Positions 7,720 to 15,843 of a stretch of DNA of 64,000 nt are shown here, piece by piece. The notes beneath the pieces were generated by a model, which was not told where the DNA came from, made no database searches, and saw only the letters and a list, made by a program, of their open reading frames with translations. The position numbers and the translations under genes were made by a program. Source of the DNA: Flavobacteriaceae bacterium CP2B. GTDB lineage: Bacteria > Bacteroidota > Bacteroidia > Flavobacteriales > Flavobacteriaceae. Positions within the stretch are counted from its first letter, which is position 1, and each line of letters opens with the position of its first letter. Location: the NCBI GenBank assembly GCA_001683825.1, contig LXTR01000069.1:62001-126000 (forward strand). The letters run 5' to 3'.

Positions 7720-7793
7720 CAAAATTATGCGTTGCGGCAGGTAAAGCCTATGACAGATGTCATACGGCCTGATTTTTTTTATCTTTTCTTTTG
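7720..7793. promoter_or_regulatory. Bidirectional operator-promoter 4
   Basis: The operator ATGACAGATGTCAT is at 7750-7763. Minus strand: TAATTTTG at 7720-7727, a perfect TAnnTTTG. Plus strand: TTCTTTTG at 7786-7793. Both are centred 33 bp from the operator. It drives the HMA-like gene and the ROK kinase. This is the cleanest two-way example. Confidence 0.87.
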
Positions 7794-7815
7794 TAACTCA
7801 CACAGAACTCCGGCT

Positions 7816-8784
7816 ATGGAAAACATGATGGTCCTGGGCATCGATATAGGGGGTACCTTTACTAAAATAGGGCTGGTCAACCGGCAGGGGGTCTGCAGGG
7901 GGAGCAAGATTATCCGTACAGAAGCCCATCAACCTTTTGACACCTACAAGGAGCGGTTAAAAACCGAGATAGATCTACTACTGGGTTCCCACCTCGAAAG
8001 ACAGGAGCTGGTGGCCATTGGGGTGGGGGCCCCCAATGCCAATGCCCATACAGGGGATATGGAACGCCCCCCCAACTTTTCCTGGGGCGACCGGGTGCCC
8101 CTGGTGACTACTTTTCAAGAATGGTACCGGGTACCGGTAAGTTTGGCCAACGATGCCAATGCGGCTGCCCTGGGGGAACGCTACTACGGGTCCGGGAAGG
8201 ACCTGGAACACTTTGTAGTGCTTACCCTGGGAACCGGGTTGGGCAGTGGGATCATCGTGAACGGGAAACTACTTATCGGGGCGCATGGCATGGCCGGGGA
8301 ACTGGGGCATGTGAATGTGGTGGCCGGGGGACGCCAATGCAAGTGTGGCCTCCGGGGCTGCCTGGAGACCTATGCCTCGGTCACGGGCATCAAACGAACG
8401 ATCTTTGAACTCCTTTCGGTGCGCACCGAAAATTCTCCCCTGCGCGACCTGAGTTTTAATGAACTTAACGGCGAGATGATTGCCAATATGGCCCTGGAAG
8501 GCGACGCCATCGCCCTGGAGGCCTTTAAGCGGACTGCTGCCATCCTGGGGGCTAAAATGGCCGATACGGCGGCCCACCTGGACCCCCAGGCTTTTATATT
8601 GAGTGGAGGCCTGAGCAAAGCCGGGGATATATTGCTGACCCCGGTCGTGGAAAGTATGGAAAAAAACCTCTTCAACGCCTACCGGGGAAAGGTAAAGGTG
8701 CTGATATCAAAAGCTTCACGCGACCAGGCAGTGCTAGGGCCGGCGGCGCTGGCCTGGATGCATTTCGAACGTGCTTCGCCCTGA
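7816..8784 (+). CDS. ROK family sugar kinase (glucokinase-like)
   Basis: A 322-residue ROK kinase with the phosphate loop GIDIGGTFTK at the N-terminus, catalytic Asp in LANDANAAALGE, the glycine-rich LTLGTGLGSGII, and the ROK zinc motif CKCGLRGCLE. It probably phosphorylates glucose or another hexose with ATP in the cytoplasm. The frame is open upstream to 7714, but ATG 7816 is chosen because the kinase fold begins there and it lies about 19 bases after the predicted transcription start. No DNA-binding domain is present, so this is a kinase and not a ROK repressor. It sits directly before the two-component genes. Confidence 0.88.
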   Translation: MENMMVLGIDIGGTFTKIGLVNRQGVCRGSKIIRTEAHQPFDTYKERLKTEIDLLLGSHLERQELVAIGVGAPNANAHTGDMERPPNFSWGDRVPLVTTFQEWYRVPVSLANDANAAALGERYYGSGKDLEHFVVLTLGTGLGSGIIVNGKLLIGAHGMAGELGHVNVVAGGRQCKCGLRGCLETYASVTGIKRTIFELLSVRTENSPLRDLSFNELNGEMIANMALEGDAIALEAFKRTAAILGAKMADTAAHLDPQAFILSGGLSKAGDILLTPVVESMEKNLFNAYRGKVKVLISKASRDQAVLGPAALAWMHFERASP

Positions 8785-8810
8785 ATTAATTCCTGCGCAA
8801 ACCCGTCTTA

Positions 8811-8832
8811 TTTTTCGGCAAAAACCGAAAAA
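8811..8832 (+). promoter_or_regulatory. Inverted repeat before the histidine kinase
   Basis: A perfect TTTTTCGG-N6-CCGAAAAA dyad ends 16 bp before the kinase start. Two -7-like boxes flank it, TATTTTTC (8809-8816) and TACATTTA (8837-8844); the second would give an almost leaderless kinase mRNA. It is unlike the regulon operator. It could be an operator for another regulator or a terminator of the ROK gene. Confidence 0.45.
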
Positions 8833-8848
8833 TATGTACATTTAACCC

Positions 8849-10087
8849 ATGCGCGTTTTTGAAAAGAACAGTAATATTTTTATGATGCTATCGGAAGCCA
8901 TTTCCGAAGGCATCGTGGTGGTCAACGAAAAGCAACAGATCGTAGCGACCAACAAAAGGGCCGACCAGTTGTTTCGGTACGGGACCGGAGAGCTCAAAGG
9001 CCAACAGCTTTCTGTCCTCATCCCCGATTCCTTCAGGAAGTCGCATAAAAATCATGTGACGGATTTCCACAAATCGGGCGAGCAAAAACGCATGGCGGAG
9101 GGCCGCAGCCTCTTTGGCCTGCGCAAAACCGGGGAACAATTCCCCCTGGAAGTGGGCCTCAACCCCTTTTCACTGTATGACCGCACCTATGTGCTGGCCC
9201 TGGTCTACGATATGACGGAATTACGCGCCAAGGATAGTGAGATCCTGGAATTGAACCTGCACCTCGAAGAAAAGATCAAAACTAGGACCCTGGAACTCCG
9301 GGCCACCGTGGCCGAATTAAGAAAGGAGATCCGCCGCCGTGAAAAGGCCGAAGCCCAGATCAAGAGCGCCCTGCAAAAGGAAAAGGAGCTCAATGAGCTA
9401 AAAACCAAGTTTTTATCCATGGTTTCCCACGAGTTCAAGACCCCATTGAGCGGGATCCTCACATCGGCTACCCTGGTAGGCAAATACAGCGAGGGGGAGC
9501 AACAGGGCAAAAGGGAAAAACACCTTAAAACCATCATAGGGGAAGTACGGCGGTTGAATGGCATCCTGAACGATTTCCTCTCCATAGAACGCCTGGAACA
9601 GGGGAAAGAGGTGTACCGGAAAACACATTTCTCCCTGAGTAAAGTAATCAATGAAGTCATCTACAACGCCAATATGACCCTTAAGAGCGGGCAGAAGATC
9701 AACTACCCGCCCAATATAGAAGACGTCAGCATTTACCAGGATGAAAAAATCGTGTTCCTGGCCCTTACCAACCTGTTGTACAATGCGGTAAAATACTCGC
9801 CCGAGGACAGTGAGATAGACCTGAAGGTAGACCTGGAGGGCAACACTATTGTATTCCATGTCATCGATGAGGGAATTGGGATTCCTTCCAAAGACCAAAA
9901 ACATATTTTTGAGCGGTATTTCAGGGCCGAGAACGTAATCCTTACCCAGGGTACGGGCATCGGTTTGAACATCGTAAAAGGCCACGTTGAAAATCTGGGA
10001 GGGCGCATTTTCTTTGAAAGTCAAGTAAATAAAGGCAGCACCTTTTCGGTGGAATTTCCCATAGAAGAACCCGTTGAAGTGCCATAA
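8849..10087 (+). CDS. Soluble PAS-domain sensor histidine kinase (FixL-like)
   Basis: A 412-residue cytoplasmic kinase with no membrane segment. The PAS domain spans about 10-126, a coiled coil 127-185, HisKA has the phospho-accepting His194 in SHEFKTPLSG, and HATPase_c has the N box (LLYNAVKYS), G1 (DEGIGIP) and G2 (GTGIGL). Within PAS, FRKSH puts His66 where FixL has its proximal haem ligand, and Arg86 in EGR aligns with the FixL distal arginine. This fits an oxygen or redox sensor, but many non-haem PAS domains share the pattern. It lies 55 bp upstream of the start of the receiver-Crp gene, its likely partner. Confidence 0.88.
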   Translation: MRVFEKNSNIFMMLSEAISEGIVVVNEKQQIVATNKRADQLFRYGTGELKGQQLSVLIPDSFRKSHKNHVTDFHKSGEQKRMAEGRSLFGLRKTGEQFPLEVGLNPFSLYDRTYVLALVYDMTELRAKDSEILELNLHLEEKIKTRTLELRATVAELRKEIRRREKAEAQIKSALQKEKELNELKTKFLSMVSHEFKTPLSGILTSATLVGKYSEGEQQGKREKHLKTIIGEVRRLNGILNDFLSIERLEQGKEVYRKTHFSLSKVINEVIYNANMTLKSGQKINYPPNIEDVSIYQDEKIVFLALTNLLYNAVKYSPEDSEIDLKVDLEGNTIVFHVIDEGIGIPSKDQKHIFERYFRAENVILTQGTGIGLNIVKGHVENLGGRIFFESQVNKGSTFSVEFPIEEPVEVP

Positions 10088-10142
10088 AACCAATAAAGGC
10101 CGTGACAGGGGCCTTACAGAATGGTTTAATTTGAATAACCCA

Positions 10143-11195
10143 ATGAAAAAAATTTTATTGATTGAGGATGATACGGTCCTCAGGGAGAATACCTCAGAAC
10201 TGCTCGAACTTGCCGGATATGAAGTGATCTCTGCCCCGGATGGGCGCCAGGGCATACAGGCGGCACAGGAACAAGGGGCAGATGCCATAGTTTGCGATAT
10301 CATGATGCCGGAGATTGATGGTTACGGGGTCCTCGAGGCCCTCTCCAAGGATCCGAAGACCCATAAAATCCCGTTCATATTCCTCACGGCAAAGACCGAG
10401 CGCAAAGATGTGCGCAAAGGGATGGAACTGGGGGCGGATGATTACCTGACCAAACCCTTTGAGGAAACGGAATTGATAGGGGCCATAGAGAGCAGGATCG
10501 CCAAGATGTCCATCCTGGACGACCTGTCAAAATTGGAATCCCAGGAGCTGGCAGATCCGTTTGCCGGCCCCAGGAACATGCACGAACTCAAAAACTATAT
10601 TGACGATGAGGGGACCGAGTACGAATTCGCTATGGGCGAATCCGTATACAAGGAAGGGGATAACTCCAATATGGTCTACCTGGTGCTGAAAGGGGTGGTT
10701 AAAACCCATAAACTGGATGAGCAAGGCAAGGATTTGATCACCGGGATCCACAAGGCGGATGACTTTTTTGGCCTCAACAGTTTTTCCAAAAACATCCCTT
10801 ACAAGGAATATGCCACTGCCATGGAACCTTCCAAACTGGTTGGAATTTCCAAGGAGGAGATTAAAAATATCCTGGCATCCAATTACGGGCTGACCCTGGA
10901 TTTTATGCAATTCCTATCGGACAACCTTACCGAAGCCAAGGAGCAACTCCTGCAGATGGCCTATGGCTCTGTGCGGAAAAAAACAGCGGCCACCATCCTG
11001 AAGTTTGCGGAAAAACTCCCCCCGACCCCATCGGGAAATATCCATATTCTCAGGAGTGACCTTGCCAGCGTGGCGGGCATCGCCACCGAAACGCTCATCC
11101 GTACCCTGTCTAATTTTAAGGATGAAGGCCTTATTGCCATAGAGAACCGCGACATCCGCATCCTGGACATGGAAGGGCTTAAAAAAATACGGTAA
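10143..11195 (+). CDS. Receiver-Crp/Fnr fusion response regulator, likely master regulator
   Basis: A 350-residue protein with three parts. The receiver (1-120) has the acidic pair E8-D9-D10, phospho-acceptor D52, T82 and K104. A cyclic-nucleotide-binding fold follows (about 150-255; GESVYKEGDNSNMVYLVLKG), then a dimer helix and a Crp-type helix-turn-helix (about 275-345). The recognition helix TETLIR aligns with RETVGR of CRP and VETISR of FNR: E316 and R320, which read TGA, are kept. There are no N-terminal FNR cysteines. ATG 10143 is chosen because it opens the receiver. Phosphorylation by the kinase upstream is expected to control binding to the TGA-N6-TCA sites in this window. Confidence 0.9.
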   Translation: MKKILLIEDDTVLRENTSELLELAGYEVISAPDGRQGIQAAQEQGADAIVCDIMMPEIDGYGVLEALSKDPKTHKIPFIFLTAKTERKDVRKGMELGADDYLTKPFEETELIGAIESRIAKMSILDDLSKLESQELADPFAGPRNMHELKNYIDDEGTEYEFAMGESVYKEGDNSNMVYLVLKGVVKTHKLDEQGKDLITGIHKADDFFGLNSFSKNIPYKEYATAMEPSKLVGISKEEIKNILASNYGLTLDFMQFLSDNLTEAKEQLLQMAYGSVRKKTAATILKFAEKLPPTPSGNIHILRSDLASVAGIATETLIRTLSNFKDEGLIAIENRDIRILDMEGLKKIR

Positions 11196-11226
11196 TCACA
11201 TTTTTGAACCTTAGATTGGGGCTTAC

Positions 11227-11270
11227 ATGATTATGGTCATTTGACGGCGGAACACCTACCGCTATTTTTA
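11227..11270 (+). promoter_or_regulatory. Operator-promoter 5, Usp 11293
   Basis: The operator ATGATTATGGTCAT is at 11227-11240 and the -7 box TATTTTTA at 11263-11270, with centres 33 bp apart. The Usp start follows by 22 bases. It lies directly after the regulator gene. Confidence 0.82.
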
Positions 11271-11292
11271 CCTCATTAAAGTATAAACTGGA

Positions 11293-12129
11293 ATGAGGCG
11301 TATATTGATCCCCACCGACTTCTCGGACAATTCATGGAATGCCATTAAATATGGATTGGAATTGCTGCATAATAAATCGACCATTTATTTGTTGCACATC
11401 AACCCCATCCCGGTCTACTCGGCAGCGGGTAGCCGGCTGGCCACCGCATCCAGGGTGATGGAGGACTCCATGGTGATTGAGAACAAGCGCATGATGACCC
11501 AGTTGCTGAACAAAATCAAGACCCTGCCGGCCTATGGCAAGCATACCTTTGTGACCATTTCGGAAACGGATTACTTTGTGGATTGCATTAAACGGGAGGT
11601 GCAAGAGAAAAACATAGACCTCATTATCATGGGGACCAAAGGGGCCTCGGGCCTCAAGAAAGTTTCAATGGGGAGCAATACCGGGGCGGTCATCACCAAG
11701 GTGAAGTGCCCGCTCCTCGCCATACCCGAAAACGCCTCTTACCATCCCCCGAAGGAAATTGCATTCCCCACAGACTACCATATAGGGTTCGATATCAAAG
11801 TGCTGGACAACCTTATCCAGGTGGTAACGGCCAACAAGGCCACCTTGCGTATCCTGCACATTACCCGCAAGGGCGAAGCGTTATCCGGGGAACAACTTCG
11901 AAACAAGGACTTTTTGCACGATTACCTGAAAGATGTTTCACATACCTTTCATACCCTTACGGGGACACGGCTCGAAACCTCAGTGCAGTGTTTCGTCGAA
12001 AGCAGGGATATCGATATGGTCGCCATGGTTGCCAAAAACCTCAATTTCTTCCAGCGAATCCTGTTCCGGCCGGCCGTGGAGGAAATCAGCTATCATACAG
12101 ACATCCCCTTTTTGGTACTTCACGAATAA
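11293..12129 (+). CDS. Universal stress protein, first of the five-gene array
   Basis: A 278-residue tandem Usp. The N-terminal domain opens RRILIPTDFSDN and has a full ATP-binding loop GTKG-x9-GS. The C-terminal domain keeps the fold but not the motif; its last segment is VAKNLNFF where the other arrayed Usps have a x-KHSFL-like sequence. ATG 11293 is supported by the operator-promoter 22 bases upstream. It begins a run of five same-strand Usp genes (to 15760). Usps of this group bind ATP and oligomerise; no enzymatic role can be claimed. Confidence 0.92.
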   Translation: MRRILIPTDFSDNSWNAIKYGLELLHNKSTIYLLHINPIPVYSAAGSRLATASRVMEDSMVIENKRMMTQLLNKIKTLPAYGKHTFVTISETDYFVDCIKREVQEKNIDLIIMGTKGASGLKKVSMGSNTGAVITKVKCPLLAIPENASYHPPKEIAFPTDYHIGFDIKVLDNLIQVVTANKATLRILHITRKGEALSGEQLRNKDFLHDYLKDVSHTFHTLTGTRLETSVQCFVESRDIDMVAMVAKNLNFFQRILFRPAVEEISYHTDIPFLVLHE

Positions 12130-12233
12130 TTGGCGGGAATTTCGTACATTATTGGGAAAATAGACAGGGGGCACCTCCGGTTGGAAATCCTTGACAAACC
12201 CGGCTGGTTATAGAGGGGATTACTGGATATTAG

Positions 12234-12277
12234 CTGACATTTGTCATTCGTATATCGGCCCTTCATCCCTACATTTA
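12234..12277 (+). promoter_or_regulatory. Operator-promoter 6, Usp 12298
   Basis: The operator CTGACATTTGTCAT is at 12234-12247 and the -7 box TACATTTA at 12270-12277, with centres 33 bp apart. It fixes the start of the next Usp at ATG 12298 rather than the upstream in-frame codons. Confidence 0.82.
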
Positions 12278-12297
12278 ACGGACACGAACACGCATCT

Positions 12298-13143
12298 ATG
12301 AGAAAAATAGTAGTACCCACGGATTTTTCTGAGAACGCTTTTAACGCCCTCAAATACGCCTGCCAGATTTTCAAATACGAACACTGTGATATCTTCATCC
12401 TGCATGCCTATGCCGATGAGGTCTACAAGCTGGGGCTACAGCTGGAGCGCAGTGAACTGGAAACCCTGAAAAAGGATACCCTACAAAAATCGGATAGTGC
12501 CCTTCAGGACGTCCTCAAGGCCATCAGGGAATATTCCCCCAACCCCGACCACCACTACAAAACGCTCTCTGCTTTCGGGACCCTCACCGATGAAATCAAC
12601 GACCTGGTGAATGCCGAAAACATGGACATCGTAGTGATGGGAACCCGCGGCAAAACCGACGACCGTACGATCACCTTTGGCAGCAATACCATACAAGTAC
12701 TGAAATATGTACAATGCCCGGTGATGGCCATCCCATCGGGTTATGCCTTCCAGGTGCCCAAGAAGATGCTGTTTCCCACCAACTACCTTATCCCCTACAA
12801 AAGGCGGGAACTTAAACTGCTTTGCGAAATGGCAGATTCCTACAGGGCTGCCATCACCATGCTATACATCGACCCTGTAGAGCACCTTTCCCTGCGACAG
12901 GAAGACAATATGAAATTCCTCAAGGAATGCCTGTACAAACCCAAATTACAATTTGATACGGGCCCCCAGGGTGAAAAGGCCGGGGTGATCCTGGATTATA
13001 TCGGCAAGCATGACATGCAGTTGCTGGTCATGGTGAATTCCAGGCACTCGCATGTCGAGGATATGTTGTACCCCTCCACGATAGATAAATTGGGCCTAGA
13101 GCTTCGCATCCCCTTCCTGGTGCTGCAAAACCTGGCCCGTTAA
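12298..13143 (+). CDS. Universal stress protein (array member 2)
   Basis: A 281-residue tandem Usp opening RKIVVPTDFSEN. The N-terminal ATP loop is GTRG-x9-GS. The degenerate C-terminal domain ends with NSRHSHVEDML, a variant of the shared KHSFL-like motif. The frame extends upstream to 12241, but ATG 12298 opens the conserved strand and lies 20 bases after the -7 box. It is followed after 11 bp by the next Usp, so the two are probably one transcript. Confidence 0.92.
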   Translation: MRKIVVPTDFSENAFNALKYACQIFKYEHCDIFILHAYADEVYKLGLQLERSELETLKKDTLQKSDSALQDVLKAIREYSPNPDHHYKTLSAFGTLTDEINDLVNAENMDIVVMGTRGKTDDRTITFGSNTIQVLKYVQCPVMAIPSGYAFQVPKKMLFPTNYLIPYKRRELKLLCEMADSYRAAITMLYIDPVEHLSLRQEDNMKFLKECLYKPKLQFDTGPQGEKAGVILDYIGKHDMQLLVMVNSRHSHVEDMLYPSTIDKLGLELRIPFLVLQNLAR

Positions 13144-13154
13144 ATGTAGTCACT

Positions 13155-13991
13155 ATGAAAAAAGTCGTGCTTCCCACCGATTTCTCTGAGAACGCGTACA
13201 ACGCCATCAGTTATGCCCTTGAACTCTTCAGGGACGAAGATTGCACCTTTTATCTGATGAACACCTATACCCCCGCGGTGTACCAGGCCGAGTACGTTTT
13301 GCACAGCCCCGGGCAGATTGGCCTGGGCGATATGTACCAATCGCATTCCATGGATCAACTCGAGGAGTTAAAACAGGAACTGGAACGCAGGTACAAGAAT
13401 CCGAAGCACCACCTGTTCACCCATTCAGCCTTTAATACGGTAGTGGATGAAGTGGAGGCTTTGGTGGAGAATGAGGGTGCAGACCTTGTGGTCATGGGAA
13501 CCCAGGGGGCCACAGGGGCCAAGGAAATCCTTTTTGGCACCCATACGGTACATGTGTTGAAGCGCCTGAAATGCCCCATTGTGGTGGTGCCCTCCGGCTA
13601 TGCGTACGAGGCGCCTGTATCCATCCTTTTTCCAACGGATTACGAGGTGGCCTATGACGACCTCCCCTTTAAGGTGTTGCTCGACATCGCCACATTGCAT
13701 ACCTCGCGTATTGAGGTTATGCATGTTTCTACGGGTTTTGAACTCACAGATTCGCAGCAACAACACAAGAAAGGGTTAAAGCGGATCCTCTCCAAAACAC
13801 CGCATGGGTTCCACGACCTGCCCGGGCAGGAGATCATTGCAGCCATCAATAATTTTCAGCAGCAAAGCCAATATAATTTCCTGGTCATGGTTAGGAACAA
13901 GCACACTTTTCTGGAGCGGCTCTTTATAGAACCGGTGATCAAGAAAGTTGCTTTCCACGTCACTATACCCTTTATGGTCATTCCGGGTTAA
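13155..13991 (+). CDS. Universal stress protein (array member 3)
   Basis: A 278-residue tandem Usp opening KKVVLPTDFSEN. The N-terminal ATP loop is GTQG-x9-GT. The C-terminal domain lacks the loop and carries RNKHTFLERL. It has no promoter of its own in the 11-bp gap, so it is read from operator-promoter 6. It is the closest in pattern to the Usp at 46898, suggesting duplication before the two clusters separated. Confidence 0.92.
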   Translation: MKKVVLPTDFSENAYNAISYALELFRDEDCTFYLMNTYTPAVYQAEYVLHSPGQIGLGDMYQSHSMDQLEELKQELERRYKNPKHHLFTHSAFNTVVDEVEALVENEGADLVVMGTQGATGAKEILFGTHTVHVLKRLKCPIVVVPSGYAYEAPVSILFPTDYEVAYDDLPFKVLLDIATLHTSRIEVMHVSTGFELTDSQQQHKKGLKRILSKTPHGFHDLPGQEIIAAINNFQQQSQYNFLVMVRNKHTFLERLFIEPVIKKVAFHVTIPFMVIPG

Positions 13992-14003
13992 TCGCAACTA
14001 CCC

Positions 14004-14849
14004 ATGAAAAACATCCTGGTCCTTACCGATTTTTCACATACCGCTTACGAGGCGCTGTTTTATATCACCGGCCTGATGAAGCGTCAGGAAGCAGACTTCC
14101 ATATCCTGAACGCCTTTACGGAACATACCCCTTTAAACAGCCCCAGCGTGGGGAATCCCCCCAAACCGCTCGTGCAACAACTGAAGGATGAAGCCATGGA
14201 AGGGCTTCAGCACACCGTGCACAGGATCCAACTAGACCGGGACAATCCGGGGCACCGCTTCCATATGATCGCCCGGAATGAATTTCTGCCGGATGCCGTA
14301 ACCCATTGTATTTCTAAAGGGAAGATCGACCTTATTGTGATGGGCAATAAAGGGCAGTCAGACCGTTTTGGGGTGTTTTTTGGGAGCAACGTACTCAGGA
14401 TCCTTAAAACAGTGGCAGACCTCCCGGTGCTCGCCGTGCCGGAGGGAATTGGCTTTAATAAGCCCAACGAAATTGCGTTTGCGGCTGATTACAACCGTCC
14501 GTACAACCAGGCGTTGTTGGCACCCCTGGTTGAGATAACGACGCTTTGCAGTGCCGCCATACGGGTGGTGCACCTCAATGAAGAAAGAAAGCTGACCCAG
14601 GCGCAACTCAATAACGTGGAGGTCCTGAAACAGGTATTGGGGACTACCCCGCATACCCTCCACTGGATGCCTGATTTCAGGAAAAAGGCCGATGCCCTGC
14701 ATTCCTTCATTACCGAGGCGGGCATAGGAATGTTGGCCATGGTCCACTACCGTCACGGGTTTTTGGACCGGCTTATGCGCGAAGACGTTATCCAGAAGAT
14801 AAGCTTTGTGATTGAAGTTCCCTTTCTGGTCCTTCCAGACACCTACTGA
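14004..14849 (+). CDS. Universal stress protein (array member 4)
   Basis: A 281-residue tandem Usp opening KNILVLTDFSHT. The N-terminal ATP loop is GNKG-x9-GS. The degenerate C-terminal domain has HYRHGFLDRL at the shared motif position. It starts 12 bp after the previous Usp stop and is probably in the same transcript. Its TGA stop forms part of the degenerate operator of the next gene (14846-14859). Confidence 0.91.
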   Translation: MKNILVLTDFSHTAYEALFYITGLMKRQEADFHILNAFTEHTPLNSPSVGNPPKPLVQQLKDEAMEGLQHTVHRIQLDRDNPGHRFHMIARNEFLPDAVTHCISKGKIDLIVMGNKGQSDRFGVFFGSNVLRILKTVADLPVLAVPEGIGFNKPNEIAFAADYNRPYNQALLAPLVEITTLCSAAIRVVHLNEERKLTQAQLNNVEVLKQVLGTTPHTLHWMPDFRKKADALHSFITEAGIGMLAMVHYRHGFLDRLMREDVIQKISFVIEVPFLVLPDTY

Positions 14850-14889
14850 GGATTATCATGGTACCCTACTACTTCCAAAACTATCTTTA
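14846..14889 (+). promoter_or_regulatory. Operator-promoter 7 (degenerate), Usp 14915
   Basis: CTGAGGATTATCAT at 14846-14859 keeps TGA-N6-TCA but loses one flanking pair, and its left half overlaps the TGA stop of the previous Usp. The -7 box TATCTTTA at 14882-14889 is again centred 33 bp away, which is the main reason to accept it. Confidence 0.65.
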
Positions 14890-14914
14890 GGGCTACCTTA
14901 AATTTCTAACAATC

Positions 14915-15760
14915 ATGGAAAAAAGGATCCTTTTGCCTACAGACTTTTCAAAAAATGCCCTGAACGCAGCCCGATATGCCCTGGATTTGTTCCGTCACGA
15001 GCCGTGTATCTTCTACCTGCTGAATGTCTACCAGGTGGACGGGTATTCCATAGATACCATGATGATGGTGCCCGAACCTGGAGAAAGGGCCTACGAGGCT
15101 GCGAAAAAACGTTCTGAAACGGGCCTTGAAAAATTTATGGAGATGCTGCGGTTGCACGGAGAGAACCCAAAGCACCAGTTTGAAACCATCGCTACGTTTA
15201 ATTCACTGGTATATGGAATTAAACACCTGATAGCCGAAAAGGACATAGAAATGATCGTCATGGGCACCAGGGGAGCCACCGATGCCAACAGCATTATCTT
15301 TGGCACCAATACCATACACGTCATGGAACAGGTGCAGGATTGCCCGGTACTGGCAATCCCATCCGACTTCCGCTATACCCCTCCGCGTGAGATTGTGTTC
15401 CCAACCGACTATAAGGCTGCATTTAAGCGCAGGGAGTTAAAATACCTCCTGGAAATTGTGGCAGCCCACAGCGGGGTCCTCCACATCCTCCATATAGAAC
15501 AGGAACCCGAGCTCAGCCGCGAGCAACAGGGGAACAAAGAATTGCTGCAAAGCATCCTGGAAGAGACCCCACACGAGTTTCATACCCTTTCAGACCTGAA
15601 ATTACACCAGGGCATAGGCGCCTTTGTGGCGAGCAGGAAGTCTGACCTCATTGCGTTTATGAACCGCAAGCACTCCTTTCTGGGGAAAATCCTGTCAAAA
15701 CCCCTGGTGAAGGAACTGGGATACCATTACCAGATACCCATCCTCGAATTAAACACCTGA
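14915..15760 (+). CDS. Universal stress protein (array member 5)
   Basis: A 281-residue tandem Usp opening KRILLPTDFSKN. The N-terminal ATP loop is GTRG-x9-GT. The C-terminal domain lacks it and has MNRKHSFLGKIL, the clearest form of the shared C-terminal motif. A 65-bp gap with its own operator-promoter precedes it. It is followed 83 bp later by an MscS channel gene with no clear promoter of its own. Confidence 0.92.
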   Translation: MEKRILLPTDFSKNALNAARYALDLFRHEPCIFYLLNVYQVDGYSIDTMMMVPEPGERAYEAAKKRSETGLEKFMEMLRLHGENPKHQFETIATFNSLVYGIKHLIAEKDIEMIVMGTRGATDANSIIFGTNTIHVMEQVQDCPVLAIPSDFRYTPPREIVFPTDYKAAFKRRELKYLLEIVAAHSGVLHILHIEQEPELSREQQGNKELLQSILEETPHEFHTLSDLKLHQGIGAFVASRKSDLIAFMNRKHSFLGKILSKPLVKELGYHYQIPILELNT

Positions 15761-15843
15761 CACTGCCTGTTTGACAAGCCACCGGTGATACGGTAAGCGA
15801 CCGGCTCCCCCTGACAAAGGCAGCGCTAAACTAGAGCAATACC

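Noticed and set aside
8811-8832. TTTTTCGG/CCGAAAAA repeat as another regulon operator
   Set aside because: It lacks the TGA-N6-TCA core and the 33-bp spacing to a -7 box.
11293-15760. Recent tandem repeat expansion of Usp genes
   Set aside because: The arrayed Usps differ clearly in sequence and spacer, so they are old duplicates, not a recent DNA repeat.
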